Origin: Selaginella moellendorffii
Taxonomy: Eukaryota; Streptophyta; Lycopodiopsida; Selaginellales; Selaginellaceae
Reading direction: 5' to 3'
Length of the DNA: 64,000 bases
Assembly (NCBI RefSeq): GCF_000143415.4
Contig: NW_003314283.1
Coordinates: 985,734-1,049,733, forward strand
The first letter of the stretch is position 1; each line of letters opens with the position of its first letter. The position numbers and the translations under genes were made by a program. This document shows, piece by piece, positions 29,943 to 41,307 of this stretch. The notes beneath the pieces are model-generated. The model was not told where the DNA came from. It saw only the letters and a program-made list of their open reading frames with translations, and made no database searches.

Positions 29943-30830
29943 CTAGAGCCCTAAAAGGCTGACCAGTTTTCCCATGCTTGGCCTCGCCTCTGGGTTGCTC
30001 TGGAGGCACAGCATTGACATCTGGATCATCCTCCTCGCTTCCATCTCCGGGACGCCTCGAATTCGCGGATCGATCCATCTCTCGATCGCCAATTTCTGTT
30101 CAGCGAGCTGGATCATCTCCTCTGGATTGCTTTGGAGCTCCCTCCCAGATGTGATCTCCAGCACAAGAAACCCAAAACCCAGAACATCCATCTTGTCAGT
30201 GACACCCTCACAATCCTGTTTGGATATAATCTCCAAATCCTCCTGCGATCCAGTTCCAGAGATAGATTTCCTGCTCCTCCTGATCTTGCAAGAGTAGAAT
30301 CCAGCCAGCTTTGGGGTGTAATCCTCTGCCACCCACACATTCTCCAGCCTCACACCCAGATGCAAGACCTGGAATCCCAGGACATTCCTGGCATCATGGA
30401 GATGATCTAGTGCCAGTGCCAGGCCCTTGATGATCTTCACTCTTTGCTTCCATCCCAGACTCCCATCCAAAACCATGCCTTTGAGGCAGCCTCTCTTCTC
30501 CAGTGGCATGACAAGAGCATGCAAGAATGGGCTTGTGCAAAATCCCAGAAGCCTCACAATGTTTGGGTGTGGAGACCACAGTGCTGTCATCCTATCCTTG
30601 AAATCCCCCTTGCCACACTCCACAAGAACCTCGCTCCTCCCAAGAACACCCTTGTACACCACAAGCTCTATAAGATCATTTGATCCATCGCTGGAGCTTG
30701 GAACTCTCATCCTGGTGACCACCTTGTGGAAGCAGCCTGTGATGAGCTCAATTCCCTTTGGATCAAACTCCATGGGCTGTTCCAATCTGCTCAGCCTTGC
30801 TCCCATGGAGGAGGTTTGCGAATCAAGCAA
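29943..30830 (-). CDS. RLCK-like pseudokinase
   Basis: Intronless, 295 aa from the first Met (30830). A second in-frame Met at 30806 begins MGARLSRLEQ, an N-myristoylation-type sequence (Gly2, Ser6), and may be the true start (287 aa). The protein kinase fold is visible: VVYKGVLGRSEVLVE, HPNIVRLLGFC, ALALDHLHDA, and PEARPSMGKLV near the end. Catalytic residues are altered: the HRDLKxxN loop is HLGVRLENV, and the DFG position reads LAGF. No convincing ATP lysine is seen. Such membrane-tethered pseudokinases can act as scaffolds in receptor signalling. The direct role here is unknown. Confidence 0.75.
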   Translation of the reverse strand: MLDSQTSSMGARLSRLEQPMEFDPKGIELITGCFHKVVTRMRVPSSSDGSNDLIELVVYKGVLGRSEVLVECGKGDFKDRMTALWSPHPNIVRLLGFCTSPFLHALVMPLEKRGCLKGMVLDGSLGWKQRVKIIKGLALALDHLHDARNVLGFQVLHLGVRLENVWVAEDYTPKLAGFYSCKIRRSRKSISGTGSQEDLEIISKQDCEGVTDKMDVLGFGFLVLEITSGRELQSNPEEMIQLAEQKLAIERWIDPRIRGVPEMEARRMIQMSMLCLQSNPEARPSMGKLVSLLGL

Positions 30831-31484
30831 AGCACAGATGGTGGATTGATTGGGGGAAAGGTCGCGAATTCTATCACACGCAAATGGTGGCTCTTTGGAT
30901 TCTTAGCCATTTGGACTGGTTTGTCCTCTTGCCTGCTCTGTTCTTGTTTGGAGTGGAGAACAATCCAACATTCATTTTCATGGGTGTTTAGCTTTCTTGA
31001 GCTCCATGGCTCTAATCTATCTGACCTTTGCTTGTCTGAATCTCCTTGGCCATAGCCAATGAGCTTTAGAAAACTCAAATGGATGTACCATCTCCACAAT
31101 AATAGCTGTCCACAAACACCAGGCTTTTAAAGAGAGCACCCAGGAAGATCTGCCACTGCCAGTTTTCCCCCTTTTTTTTTTTTTTTTTTTTGAGAGCACA
31201 ACACAATTGCGATGGATGGTCGCCTGACATTCACATTCATAACGCGAAGTACTCCATACAGAGATTACCTCGCCATAGAAAAGCTAAACAATATACATGA
31301 TTTGTTTTTTGTTTTCCTTCTGCTGCTTAGCTCATCACTCAAAAAATGATGGTACTGTATACCCAAAAAGAAGAAGAGAAGAAAAAGAATCATACTAAGA
31401 AAAACATACGGAAATCGGTATCTTTCTCTCTCTCATATATACCAAGCTCCAATCGAAAGCTGTGATCTTACTCGTCGTCATCAA
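30831..31484. other. Intergenic region
   Basis: Upstream of the pseudokinase and downstream of the glycosyltransferase. Contains a poly-T run of about 20 nt near 31170-31190. No further gene was seen. Confidence 0.4.
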
Positions 31485-33736
31485 TCACGCGATGAATTCT
31501 CCGGTCCTACACTGCCCGACTTCAATCTCCACGTTCCTCTTGTCGGAGTTTATGACTCTACAGCAATGCCTTCTAGGGGCCTGGAACATAACAAGAGAGT
31601 CGAGTTGAGAGCTTGTAAGAACTTGGTGATCGTCAAGAGTTCTTACCGTGTGCCAGTTCCCTTCCGTGCGGTCCCTGTAGACCATGATCGAATCGATCCC
31701 TCCAGGAGACGCCATCTTCCAGCGGCAATCACCCCTCCTCTTGGTTTCCCGCGCGTACGTGCTGTAACTCCTGCTCGAGTTCTTGTGTCCTACGTTGTCC
31801 ATGTAAAAGATGGTGGGCGGCTCGCACGGGTTCCGGGAGATCTCCCGCGTGCTAAAAGGGAAGCCACTGTCCTCGGTCCTGCGATACCAACTTATGAACG
31901 TCCGAGCCGGGAGTTCCAGCTCCCGGGGTGGCAGGATCCCGCGATAGACTTGGACCGCGTAGCCCCACGAAACCGAGAAGGACCATTTCCTCCACTTGTC
32001 GTAGCAGATCGACTGCTGGAGGATCCCCGGCGCGTCGACTTTGATGGATCGCGAGAGGTGCTTGAGCGCCTGGACTTGCGTCATGTTTGGAAAGATGGGG
32101 TGGATCACGTCCAAGTGATGGATCGAGATGAGTGGGCTCACTGGGTGTGCCGAGAGCAGTCCGGAGGCGTCGCCATAGATGTCAAACTGGAAGACGAAAG
32201 ATTGAAAGTTCGAAAGATCGAGTGAGAGAAATTCTATGCTTGGAAGTTGAAGGCAAGCATCAGGCATGATCAGGACAAACCAAACACGCAGTTTTTTCTT
32301 GAAACAGCCGAGACGTGTGAGGATTCATCACGTCATGCCGCTCAACCACCAGGGAGAAAGAGATGCGCGTCCAAAAGACGTGAATTGCGAATCCAAACCG
32401 ACCCGACCAAAATGCCGCACGTCGGCATTTGCTGCAAGAAAGAAGTCCTCCAGCAAATCACCCTCAAAACAGCCCCAGTGCAAAATTCTGACAGCAACCC
32501 ATCGTCATGACACACGCAAGAAACGCACTCAGCCATGCCAGGAAGAAAAGACATGCGAGGAAAACACACCCAAGCCAAGAACACGGTACTTACCTGATGA
32601 AAACCGGGCTCTTTGACGAGAGGAACCCCCAATTCAGCCATACACGCTTGTATCCGATCGTCGCTCCCGAAGAGATATGGATACCTGTGCAAGCATCCGT
32701 CCTGCATTCGCTCCAGAGCTCTGGCCAGCGGATAGCTGATCGCGAATCCGCCACCACCGTAGGCCATGTTGTAGGAGAAATGGAGGTTCTGGGTGTGGCT
32801 CTCGGAGCTGGATCCAATGTAGTAGTACTTGGTGTGATCATACTTGGAGAGGAGCTTGACGAGGTTCTCCGGGATGAAGATGGTGTCATCGTCGCCCATG
32901 ACGAACCAATGCACGTCCGGGAGGCCAATCCGGAAGGTCTCGGAGACGATGCGCGAGATTCGAATGGCGGCCCGAGCGCCCATCTTGTTGGTGTAGTTGA
33001 ATGCCGCGGTGGAGGAGGAGATCCGAAAGGGGGGATAGTCCGTCTTGGACCACTTCCGCCTCACCTTCTTGTCCAGCCACACGAATCCTCGCATCTGCGA
33101 GGACTTCCACCATAGCTTGACGTACTCGCGGCGCCGGTCCCAGAGGCGAGACGATGCAGCGATGCCAAACACGATGTTGTAAAGGGTGGTGGCGGTGGTG
33201 GTGGTGTGGATCTCTGTTTTGGCGATGGTGGTCGATGGAATCTCGACTTGGGCAGCATCGTGAGGGCCGATCTTGGGGACCACCTTGGCCGGAATCGAAG
33301 AAACCAACGCGGAATCAGCTGCACTGGTACTGCTACTAGTACTACCACTCGCTTGACTGGCGGAAGTTCTAGAGCCGGAAGCTTGCTGCAGGGACTTGCG
33401 AGGAGAGGTGGAGCTGTAGCGCTGCTTTTCCTGATCCAGATTGAGAGTGAATCGCGAGGATGCGGCGGTGGTGGCATTGCTGCTGCCCAGGAGCGCGAAG
33501 TTGTATGGCATGATTCTGGAGGATGTGGTGGATCCGTGCGAGGACGACGGGATGCACGAGGCCATCATGCTTGCGCTGCTGAGGAGGAGGAGGGCGACGT
33601 AGAAGAAGCTGCAAGCGCAAGCGGCGCACACAACCAGCGCGAGCTTGCTCATTCCCAGGCCAAGAGCAGAGTGTTCCGACAGCTGCCTCGTCAAGCTCTT
33701 CATCTGCTGCTGCTTCTTGTAAGAATCCATGCTCAT
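31485..33736 (-). CDS. GT31/DUF604 Fringe-related glycosyltransferase
   Basis: Three exons, 32594-33736, 31647-32186, 31485-31580; 1779 nt, 592 aa. Type II Golgi-membrane layout: short cytosolic N-terminus, a single hydrophobic span at about residues 31-54 (LALVVCAACACSFFYV), a Ser/Thr-rich stem, then the catalytic part. Visible: NIVFGIAASSRLWDRR, WFVMGDDDTIF with the DxD metal/nucleotide-sugar site, YNMAYGGGGFAIS and LFGSDDRIQACM, all typical of plant DUF604 proteins in family GT31. Sugar donor and acceptor are unknown. Intron 1 is 407 bp, long for this window. The C-terminal exon ends in CRVINSDKRNVEIEVGQC. Confidence 0.88.
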
Positions 33737-34271
33737 CGTGTTGCGGTCCTTGTGATTGATCGATCCAGCCCGGCACTAGAAACCTCTTACGAGCTTAGCC
33801 ACCGATCGATCGTGTCGCCACAACCATAGCCGGGACGAATCCATCTGCCGGTTCCCTGCAGCAGCATTTGCTTTTTATCAGCATTGGATTTCCCGGCGCA
33901 TTGCTATTCATGAACTCCTCCAGAGCGAGACTACTTCTGCCTGAGCTGCTGCCATTCCCGGCCATAGCATTGCTTCTCTAACACCAGGAGGGAGGAAGGA
34001 GAACACATCCTCGTTTTTTCACGCATCCAGTGAGCTCCTAGAATTTAATTCCGAGGCCCACGAACAAATCTCTGTGGAAGAGAGAAAGAACCCAAGAGAT
34101 CCCAAAGATTTGGGGGTTTCTCAAGGAGAGCGATGGAAGAAAGAAAGAAGAGACCCCACTGCGAAACAGCCTACACTACACTACACAGACAAACACGCGC
34201 TTCTTTCACTAAACACCACTTAAGCGCAAATCTAATCGCGCGGGATATTCTGTCGGTCCGCGGTGATGACG
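33737..34271. promoter_or_regulatory. Glycosyltransferase upstream region and left MULE target site
   Basis: Presumed promoter and 5' UTR of the GT31 gene. Ends at the left 11-bp target-site copy CGGTGATGACG (34261-34271) of the adjacent Mutator-like element. No ORF of interest. Confidence 0.45.
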
Positions 34272-34510
34272 CCTCCCGTTAACCACTATCTCTCCGCTTA
34301 CCTGGCGGTGACGTGGCATCAGGCCTTATGTTTGTTTTTTCTCCAGCGCACTCCCTCTCCCGTCCGTCGCCGCTGCGCACTCCCGCCCGCGGCTATCGCC
34401 CGCCCGCTCGCCCTCACGGCTCCCGCCCGCACTCGCACGTCCGCCCGCGCCCAGCGTGCCTAATTACTTCCACGTGGCTACAGCCCCAACACTTAGCCAA
34501 ATTTCAGTCA
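34272..34510 (+). repeat. Left terminal inverted repeat of the MULE
   Basis: GC-rich repeat matched in inverse orientation by 37620-37903. Shared blocks include CTCCCGTTAA, GTGACGTGGCATCAGGCC, TTACTTCCACGTGGC and CCAAATTTCA. Contains a CACGTGG G-box-like core. Confidence 0.85.
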
Positions 34511-37490
34511 CCGCGCGCGTGGACGCCTTTCTACTGCTATCATGGATGACCATTAGGAGTATGAAAGCTTCTCATTAATTTAAATATATGTAATGTAAGT
34601 ATATAAAGAATTTGTTTTTTTATTTATTCTTTGCTAAAATTGAGTTTTTCATTTAAAGAGCTTTTCTTTCTTGTCTAGTAAAAGGAGTTGTTTTTAAACT
34701 GTTAGAAGCTTTTCTTTTACCTGTAATTCTTTCCACTAAAGGTTTTGCCCACTTCAAGGATGTACTATAATTATTAATATGTTATTGAAATTCTGCTGCA
34801 GAATGAATAAGATCGTTTAGCCTAGTTTTAAAGGTTGCAACCTTCTATTGTATCATTTCTAAATCATTATCAACCATAGATAAAAAAACTTCATTAAAAA
34901 GTTTTTGTAATATATCTATCATCTTTTTTGTTATAATGTTGCTTTTGTAACTTTTGATGGAGTGATATCTTCCTGCTCAAAATTCATATCAATATTTAAA
35001 ATTTGTTTAGTGTAAATTACCTCTATAGTAGTCCTTAGTTGAATTTCTTGTTGATGTTGTATATTTTGATGGATATCTTCCTACTCAATATTCATATATA
35101 TTAATATATAAAATATGCTGGTTTACCTCTAATGTAATCTCCAATTGAATTTTTGCCTCATGATAAACATTTTGATGGATATTTTCCTGCTCAAATTTTT
35201 ATAAGTATTTCAAAATTTTAATTAATAAGTGAATTACCTTTGTCATAGCTTCTAAGTCAAGTGCTTCAAAATCTTGATGATGATAAAATAAGTCATCTGA
35301 CCTAAGTTCTAAAATTGCATACGATTGTGATGGTTGAACCTCATAACTAGTTGTAGTCTAGTCAATTTTCTTTCCTTGTTTTAACATAATAATTTTTATT
35401 TAATGCTTGCAAAAGTTTCCTTTAGTTACCCATGGACAATTACACCAAGTTGAAAAAGCCCAATTACTGTGTCCTTTCACCTCCGACAATAAAATATGAT
35501 ATAGCTGGATTTGAAAAGGATTGTACATAAAATTTATAAATATTATCTTTATCAAATTTTACTTGAGAGTTGTTAATATTTCTTGCTTTAACAATTACAC
35601 CATCAATTAGTTTTTCATATGCATGGTTTCGAATAAAACTATGATCTTTGCAATAACTAGTAAATCAGTACTTCATATGAACCTTAGTACTAAGTTAATG
35701 AATTGCCCAATCCATCCTTCAATTGCAAGTATTTTTTCTTTTTTTGGATGAAAGTATAGCTTTCATATTTGCATGGAATGCCTCAATCAAACTATTTGTC
35801 TCCTTGTTAGCATAAGGAAAATTTCGAGCAGCAACAACCCACATATCTATCAAATATAAATTAAAATAAATTATAAAAATTAAAATATTGATTCACTTAC
35901 CAACTTTGTCCTTCCATTTATCTTGAAAATACTTGATAAAGGCTACTTCATTTTGAAATCCACCTCAAAATGTTCCATAAGTTGTTTAATCTCAGCTCGC
36001 ATAATATTATCATCATGAAAAGCTGTGTGAATTAAATGATACATAATATTTCTGAGATATTTCCATATTTCCATCCTAATATCCTAAGATTTTACCTTAT
36101 AAATAATATATTTGAGCTAATTCCTCCTTACATGCCAAATACATAATAGAATTTGACAATCAAATATAGCTCTATATAAAAGAAAACAATTAAATTATAT
36201 CATATCAAATTAATTACTTTATAGTATTAATCTTTGCTTAAGCATCATCAATCATTATTGCATATGGTTTCCAATTTAATATGTGTTTTAAAACTTGTTT
36301 TTTAAGAGTTATCATCCAATTCTTCATATATTCTCCTTTTTCACTAAAAGTTAAAACCCATGCAATTAGAATACCATTTCCATGATAATAAAAAACAAGT
36401 ATGGTGTATAATGGGAACCATCAATTATTAAATATTATTCACTTAAAAATGAATGAAAATTCTACCTTGTAGCAATTAGTGCCAAAAGTTGCATCAAGAC
36501 TCAATAAATTATTATTTGAAAAGTCCACCATCTTTTATAGTTGCCAAGTTGTCTAAATCCCAATAGTAAAACAATCTTTACCTCGATCACCTTTTTGATA
36601 GAAAAATACTTTCTTGGGATTTGTGTTCTTCTAAATGCATACACTCTATATGTCATTTTTATGTAATCGATAAGTTGAAAGTGAATACTTCCTATGCAAA
36701 TTATTGATATTCTACATAGTTAGAAAATCATTTCGACGAAAAGGTTCACCTGTTGACTTATTCCTTCCCACAATTTGTATATGCTCATTATAAATCTGAT
36801 TTGATGTGAAATCCTGCTAAACCATATGAATCACCCAATGTCAAATATCTGCTGAAAGCTTCTGAGGAAATAATAACTTTCTTCTAGTCATATCAAGTTG
36901 ACCATGATAAGGAATCCCATTCTTATCACAATGCTCTCTATGATAATACATAATCTATACGTAATCAGGCCATTTGTAAAATTGTTTAACCAAAAAATTG
37001 CAAAGTCAACCTTGCTTATTAGAACTTCGACTTAGTCTATTTCCAGGTTTTGACTTTGGTGTAGATTTAGCAACCATGGAAGATGTTTCACAAGCATCAT
37101 GTTTTCCATATTCACACCAATACTTATGTTAAGAAGTTAGTGATTATATTTTGTTAAAAAAATATACTTGATTAGCTTGTGTTTTTGGGTCATTTCAAAT
37201 ATTTTTGGTGGAAAATCGCCAAAAGTTCATTCTATCACCCTTTCTCCTCTCACCATCTAAAAATTTATTCACATCCTTCTGTAATATATACACAATAGAA
37301 AGTATAGTTTCATTTGATTTAGACAAATTCCAAATCATCTACACAAAAATAATCCTTTTCATAGAATTCTTACACCTCATCAGGCCATAGGGGATCTTGA
37401 ATGATTTTCTTGAATCAATATGAAGTTAACTTGATTGCTTACCTCTGGAAATTGCTGTGCTGCCGCCATGCTTGATCATAAAAAAAACAA

Positions 37491-37600
37491 AAACGTTTTT
37501 AAGTCAATTATGGAGCAACTATCCAGTGTGAATGGAAACGTTTTTAAGTCAATTATGGAGCAACTATCCAGTGTGAATGGAAACGTTTTTAAGTCAATTA
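37491..37600 (+). repeat. 45-bp tandem repeats beside the right MULE terminal repeat
   Basis: Copies begin at 37491, 37536 and 37581; the first two are complete and the third partial. The unit starts AAACGTTTTTAAGTCAATTA. Copies are essentially identical, so the array is young. Confidence 0.85.
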
Positions 37601-37619
37601 TGGGTGGAACAGGGTGGGC

Positions 37620-37903
37620 TGATTGAAATTTGGCGAAGTGTTGGGGCTGTGGCCACGTGGAAGTAATTAGGGCGCACGCTGGGCGCGGCGGACGTGCGGG
37701 GGCAGGTGGGAGTGCGGGCGGGAGCCGCGAGGGCGAGCGGGCAGGCGGGAGCCACGGGCGGGCGATAGCCGCCGGTGGGAGTGCACAGTGGCGACGGACG
37801 GGAGAAGGAGTGCGCTGGAGAAAAAACAAAAATAAGGCCTGATGCCACGTCACCGCAAGGTAAGCGGAGAGAGAGTGAATCAGGATGGTGTTTAACGGGA
37901 GAC
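37620..37903 (-). repeat. Right terminal inverted repeat of the MULE
   Basis: Inverse of the left terminal repeat, about 45 bp longer owing to internal insertions (for instance near 37735-37760 and 37876-37892). Ends at the right copy of the target-site duplication. Confidence 0.85.
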
Positions 37904-39600
37904 CGGTGATGACGGCTGCCGGCTGTCTAAATGCGCGGCTGCGGTTGTGGGGGACAACCGTGACGCGTGTCGGCGGGGTGTACGGAAAGGATGGGCCGAT
38001 TCGTCCATGGCCCAAACTCTGCCCATCGCCCGTACGCGGTCTAGCAGCTCACAAATTCCGGGCTCGCGACTGCCAGGTGGCGGTCAGAGTTCCAGCCTGG
38101 CACTCGCGGGCTTTTTCTTGCCCTTTGGAAAGCTGCCGGAATATCCACTGCCAGGCCAATAAATGATTGATAACAAAGGGGAGGGAATCTTTCGCAAGCT
38201 AAGCTTGGAAGAAAATTTAGAAACCTTTACCCTTGTTCTATATCTATTGCGCGTTTATATGTTTGGTGTTCTTGGAATTTTTCCCCTTGACGAGCGAATT
38301 CTTTCACCGGGCACAAGCGCAGCACCACAGAAAAGAAAGATGGATCATCATAGTCTTCAATGTTTGGTGGAATCGATCAGAGTCTGTCCAGAGGCAAAAG
38401 CGAAAATTAAGCAAAAAGCATTGTAGCTATGGTACCGATTTTGTTGGTGTGGATGATTCACTCAAACGTACTCTTCCTAAAGTCGTGCTGGGCTTGACAA
38501 GACTGAGCTGCTTTCACGGCAGCTTTAGCCTGTGTGGGATCGATTCGATTGCACAGGCAACAGGCACAAACTTTGCCTTGATTCGCACGTAAAACAGAGG
38601 AGACGCTTAACTGGAAACAAACTTTCGAGGATTAGTTCAACTTCACGGGCTGTTTATGTTTCTTACCGACGGTAGGACGATCCTGGTCTCTCCCCCAGAT
38701 GTGTACAAAGAATGCTTACAAGACACAGTGTTTTCTCCTCTCTTTTTGTTTCTCAAGCGGTCTCGATCGAATTGCTGGCGTAGCTTGTCTAGATGTTGTG
38801 ATATAAAGATATCACGGCCAGGCAAACTATGCGAATTCTGGGATCCCTTTTTTCTTCACGAGGCAGCATTCGGCTGCAAGGATAAGAAGATCAAACTCGT
38901 TGTCATACTGGTCACTGAAAGAGTTTTGACGCTTCAAGTTCCAGAACATAAGCGTCCAAGCCGGCTCGACACTAGAAACAGAGAAACGCATGTGGAGTCA
39001 CTTATTGGCATCGAGGCAGAAAAGGATAACAGTCGAAAACAGTGGAAGCTTCACAGACAAAACAAGACAAGAACTTACGAAAGATAAAACACAAACAAGC
39101 ATTGTGCAATCCAAGCTCTAGAACAAGAAAAACTTGGTGACGAGGGAAATAAACATCAAAAACCAAAACAAACAAGAGAAGAGAAAGCTTACAAGTTTAT
39201 GCGGATAGCGGTGAGCGCGAGGAGACAGAAGAGGCCGAGTTTTTTCCACAAATAACTCTGGGCATTTTGCTTCCAACAAAGGACATCACAGAGCATTCTT
39301 TGCAGCGGTGTGGAAACTCTTGCGAAATTTCCACCGATGATTCTGGCCACTTTGCTGGGAGAACAGCTACGTTGCTTTTCGGCAGAGATTGTATTAGTGA
39401 GTGTGGACGTTCGTTCCACCAACCGCAAGGAGATGGAGGTCTAAGCCAAGTTGTACTACATGAAATCTGTGATGCAAGACACCAACAGTTCTTTCAGAAT
39501 AAGCTAGAGAAAATAGTCGAAAGCATGGGGTCCCTCCAAACAGAAAAAGCTAGAATCATCAAAGATCTGAACCTTGATTTTGGGGAACTTTAACAACTTC
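37904..39600. other. Rearranged region with gene fragments and direct repeats
   Basis: After the MULE target site there is GC-rich sequence (to ~38160) without a recognisable gene. About 38255-38420 is repeated in direct orientation at 39611-39770 (shared GTTTGGTGT and AGAGTCTGTCCA/AAAGTCTGTCCA blocks). In between is a truncated copy of the membrane-protein gene (38640-39260). A 108-codon plus-strand ORF at 39267-39593 has no recognisable domain. Confidence 0.45.
38640..39260 (-). pseudogene. Truncated copy A of the 42.4-43.6 kb membrane-protein gene
   Basis: Retains the end of exon 1 (KLGLFCLLALTAIRINL against LGLFCLLALAAIRLNS), intron sequence, a middle-exon equivalent (SRLGRLCSGT-like, frame lost), the last-exon start CLVKKKG, and the 3' flank. 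The last exon has lost its membrane segment and ends early. The 5' two thirds of the gene are missing. Confidence 0.7.
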
Positions 39601-39870
39601 TGCGACTGTAGGTTTGTTTCGTTTGGTGTCTTTGAATTTTTGCCAGGCTAGGGCTTTAATGAGCGAATCCTTTCACTGGGTCTCTCAGCAGCACCGGTGG
39701 ACTCAATCAAAGTCTGTCCAAGGAAAACAAAGGAAAAAGCTGAGGAAAAGCAATTCCTATGGAAGAAGAAGGCACAGAGGCTTCTATAGGATGCTTCAAG
39801 TTCTTTGTTGGATTGTGAAGCAATAAAACTTCAGTGAAAATTCAAACCCCCAGGAGGTTTATTAATTTTT

Positions 39871-40130
39871 GGTTTGCTTAAGCAAACCTGTATGGTAATA
39901 GATATACCTAGAATATGTTTGGATATTTTAAGATATTCTACCATATTAATCTTGTATTTATAATAAACACTTTTTAGTATATTCTTTTTTATTTTACTAT
40001 CTAATGGTTAATATGTAATAAGATTAATCTTGATTTATAAATTTTAAACATATTTATAATTATTGATCAATTGAATTATTCAATGACACTACTATTAAGT
40101 AAACCAAGTGTTGTTGCATCCAATGTGCAA
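39871..40130. mobile_element. MITE-like element, copy 2 (inverted)
   Basis: Begins with the palindrome GGTTTGCTTAAGCAAACC (39871-39888) followed by a block matching the reverse complement of copy 1 (GATATACCTAGAATATG, GATATTCTACC, TTAATCTTG) and ends near TTAAGTAAACCAAG (40096-40109). A partial third copy is at about 40468-40610. Confidence 0.6.
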
Positions 40131-40712
40131 CAAATTATTTAGTTATTAAGTAAAGTAAATTATAAATTATACATTAATTTTATATGTTAAAGTTTTATAC
40201 ATTTATGTATTATGCCATAAGCAATGTAAAATATGGAGATTAGTATAAAAATGTTTTAAACATTCTATTTAAATTAGTATTGCCACAATTTACTAGAAAC
40301 ATCAAACTTTAACTTGTTGAAGGTTTTATAGTGATAAAAAATAGTATTTGTAAAACTCACTATTTTTTATCATCTTCCAGTAGTAAATAATTAATCCCAA
40401 TAATTATTTAGCCAGCATTAACAAATTTTATATAAAAGTATTAAAATTTTGTCTCATTATTAGTTTGTTTAGGTGGTAGTGGTTATACAAAAAATATGAT
40501 TGGATATTTTAAAATACTCTACCATTTAACTTAATTTTGTATTTATAATTTATAAACTTTCCTAAACACTTTTTAGTATATTCTAATTTATTCTACCACA
40601 TGTCTTGCAATTCTCTTATATCTCAAAAATATGGCAAGGAATTCTAAAAATTTATATTCTTATCAAAAAGGTCTTAGATTTGACTCTGTTAATTAACTAA
40701 GGGAATCACACA

Positions 40713-40792
40713 AAGGCAAATACATAAAAATCTCTTTCTCTTATTTTCTAGCTCTAGAAAATAAGAGAAAGAGATTTTTATGTATTTGCCTT
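40713..40792. repeat. 80-bp perfect palindrome (39-bp arms)
   Basis: Arms 40713-40751 and 40754-40792 are exact inverse complements around a 2-nt centre (CT at 40752-40753). The right arm continues directly into a Ty3/gypsy reverse-transcriptase fragment read on the minus strand. See findings. Confidence 0.9.
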
Positions 40793-41080
40793 CATATGAG
40801 GCTTCAGCCTCGATGAAGAAAGGTTGTGAGGAATCAGCATGGATCAAAACGGGAGTAGAACTAAAGGCTACCTTGAGAGTGTCGAAGGCGTGCTGGGCAG
40901 CAGTAGACCAAGAGAAGGGAACATCCTTGCGAGTGAGATGCGTGAGAGGAAGGACAATGTCAGAGTAGTGATCAATGAATTTGTGGTAGAAGTTGGCGAA
41001 ACTAAGGAAAACCTGAACGTCCGACATTGATTGTGGAGGCTCCCACTTGAGAATAGTCTTGACTTTGGCAGGATGCTTGT
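40793..41080 (-). mobile_element. Ty3/gypsy reverse transcriptase-RNase H fragment
   Basis: The minus strand reads like the linker of gypsy Pol: KTILKWEPPQS, then FLSFANFYHKFI, PLTHLTRKDVPFSW, AFDTLKVAF and PVLIHADSSQPFFIEAEAS. The fragment breaks off at the 80-bp palindrome on one side and at unrelated sequence on the other. No LTRs were found nearby. Confidence 0.8.
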
Positions 41081-41159
41081 AGAAGAAATCTTAGAGTGGT
41101 CATCAAAACCAAAGGTGTTACCAGAGAGAGAAACAACAAGTAATCACATTTTTGAGACA

Positions 41160-41268
41160 GTGGACACTCACCGTGTAAGTCATCGCATCCGGGAGCAGCA
41201 TCATGTGGCCTTGATCAATGCTCATTCCATGGTGTGTCTCTTGCTTCGATTCCAAGCATATTGCAAAA

Positions 41269-41304
<36 letters not shown>
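41160..41304 (-). pseudogene. RNA polymerase III largest-subunit fragment, small
   Basis: The minus strand at about 41160-41270 reads HGMSIDQGHMMLLPDAMTY, matching the conserved HGMSIDxRHxMLLADxMTYKG block of the Pol III largest subunit. A related NRPC1-like fragment lies at 44000-45200. Flanked on the plus strand by a (TC)n run at about 41274-41304. Confidence 0.55.

Positions 41305-41307
<3 letters not shown>

Larger units (their letters stand above)
34272..37903. mobile_element. Decayed Mutator-like transposon (MULE)
   Basis: 3632 bp, bounded by an identical 11-bp direct repeat CGGTGATGACG (34261-34271 and 37904-37914), a size typical of MULE target-site duplications. Terminal inverted repeats of about 239 bp (34272-34510) and 284 bp (37620-37903) share CTCCCGTTAA at the tips, a GC-rich middle and AACACTTxGCCAAATTTCA at the inner edges. 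The interior is AT-rich. On the minus strand at about 36230-36540 a frame with stops still reads like the MULE transposase core: LSLDATFGTN, YYHGNGILIAWVLTF, NWKPYAIMIDDA, then further on CIWHVRRN. Scattered stops and frameshifts show it is not autonomous now. Confidence 0.85.

Noticed and set aside
41274-41304. (TC)n run as a functional element
   Set aside because: Ordinary microsatellite with no supporting context.
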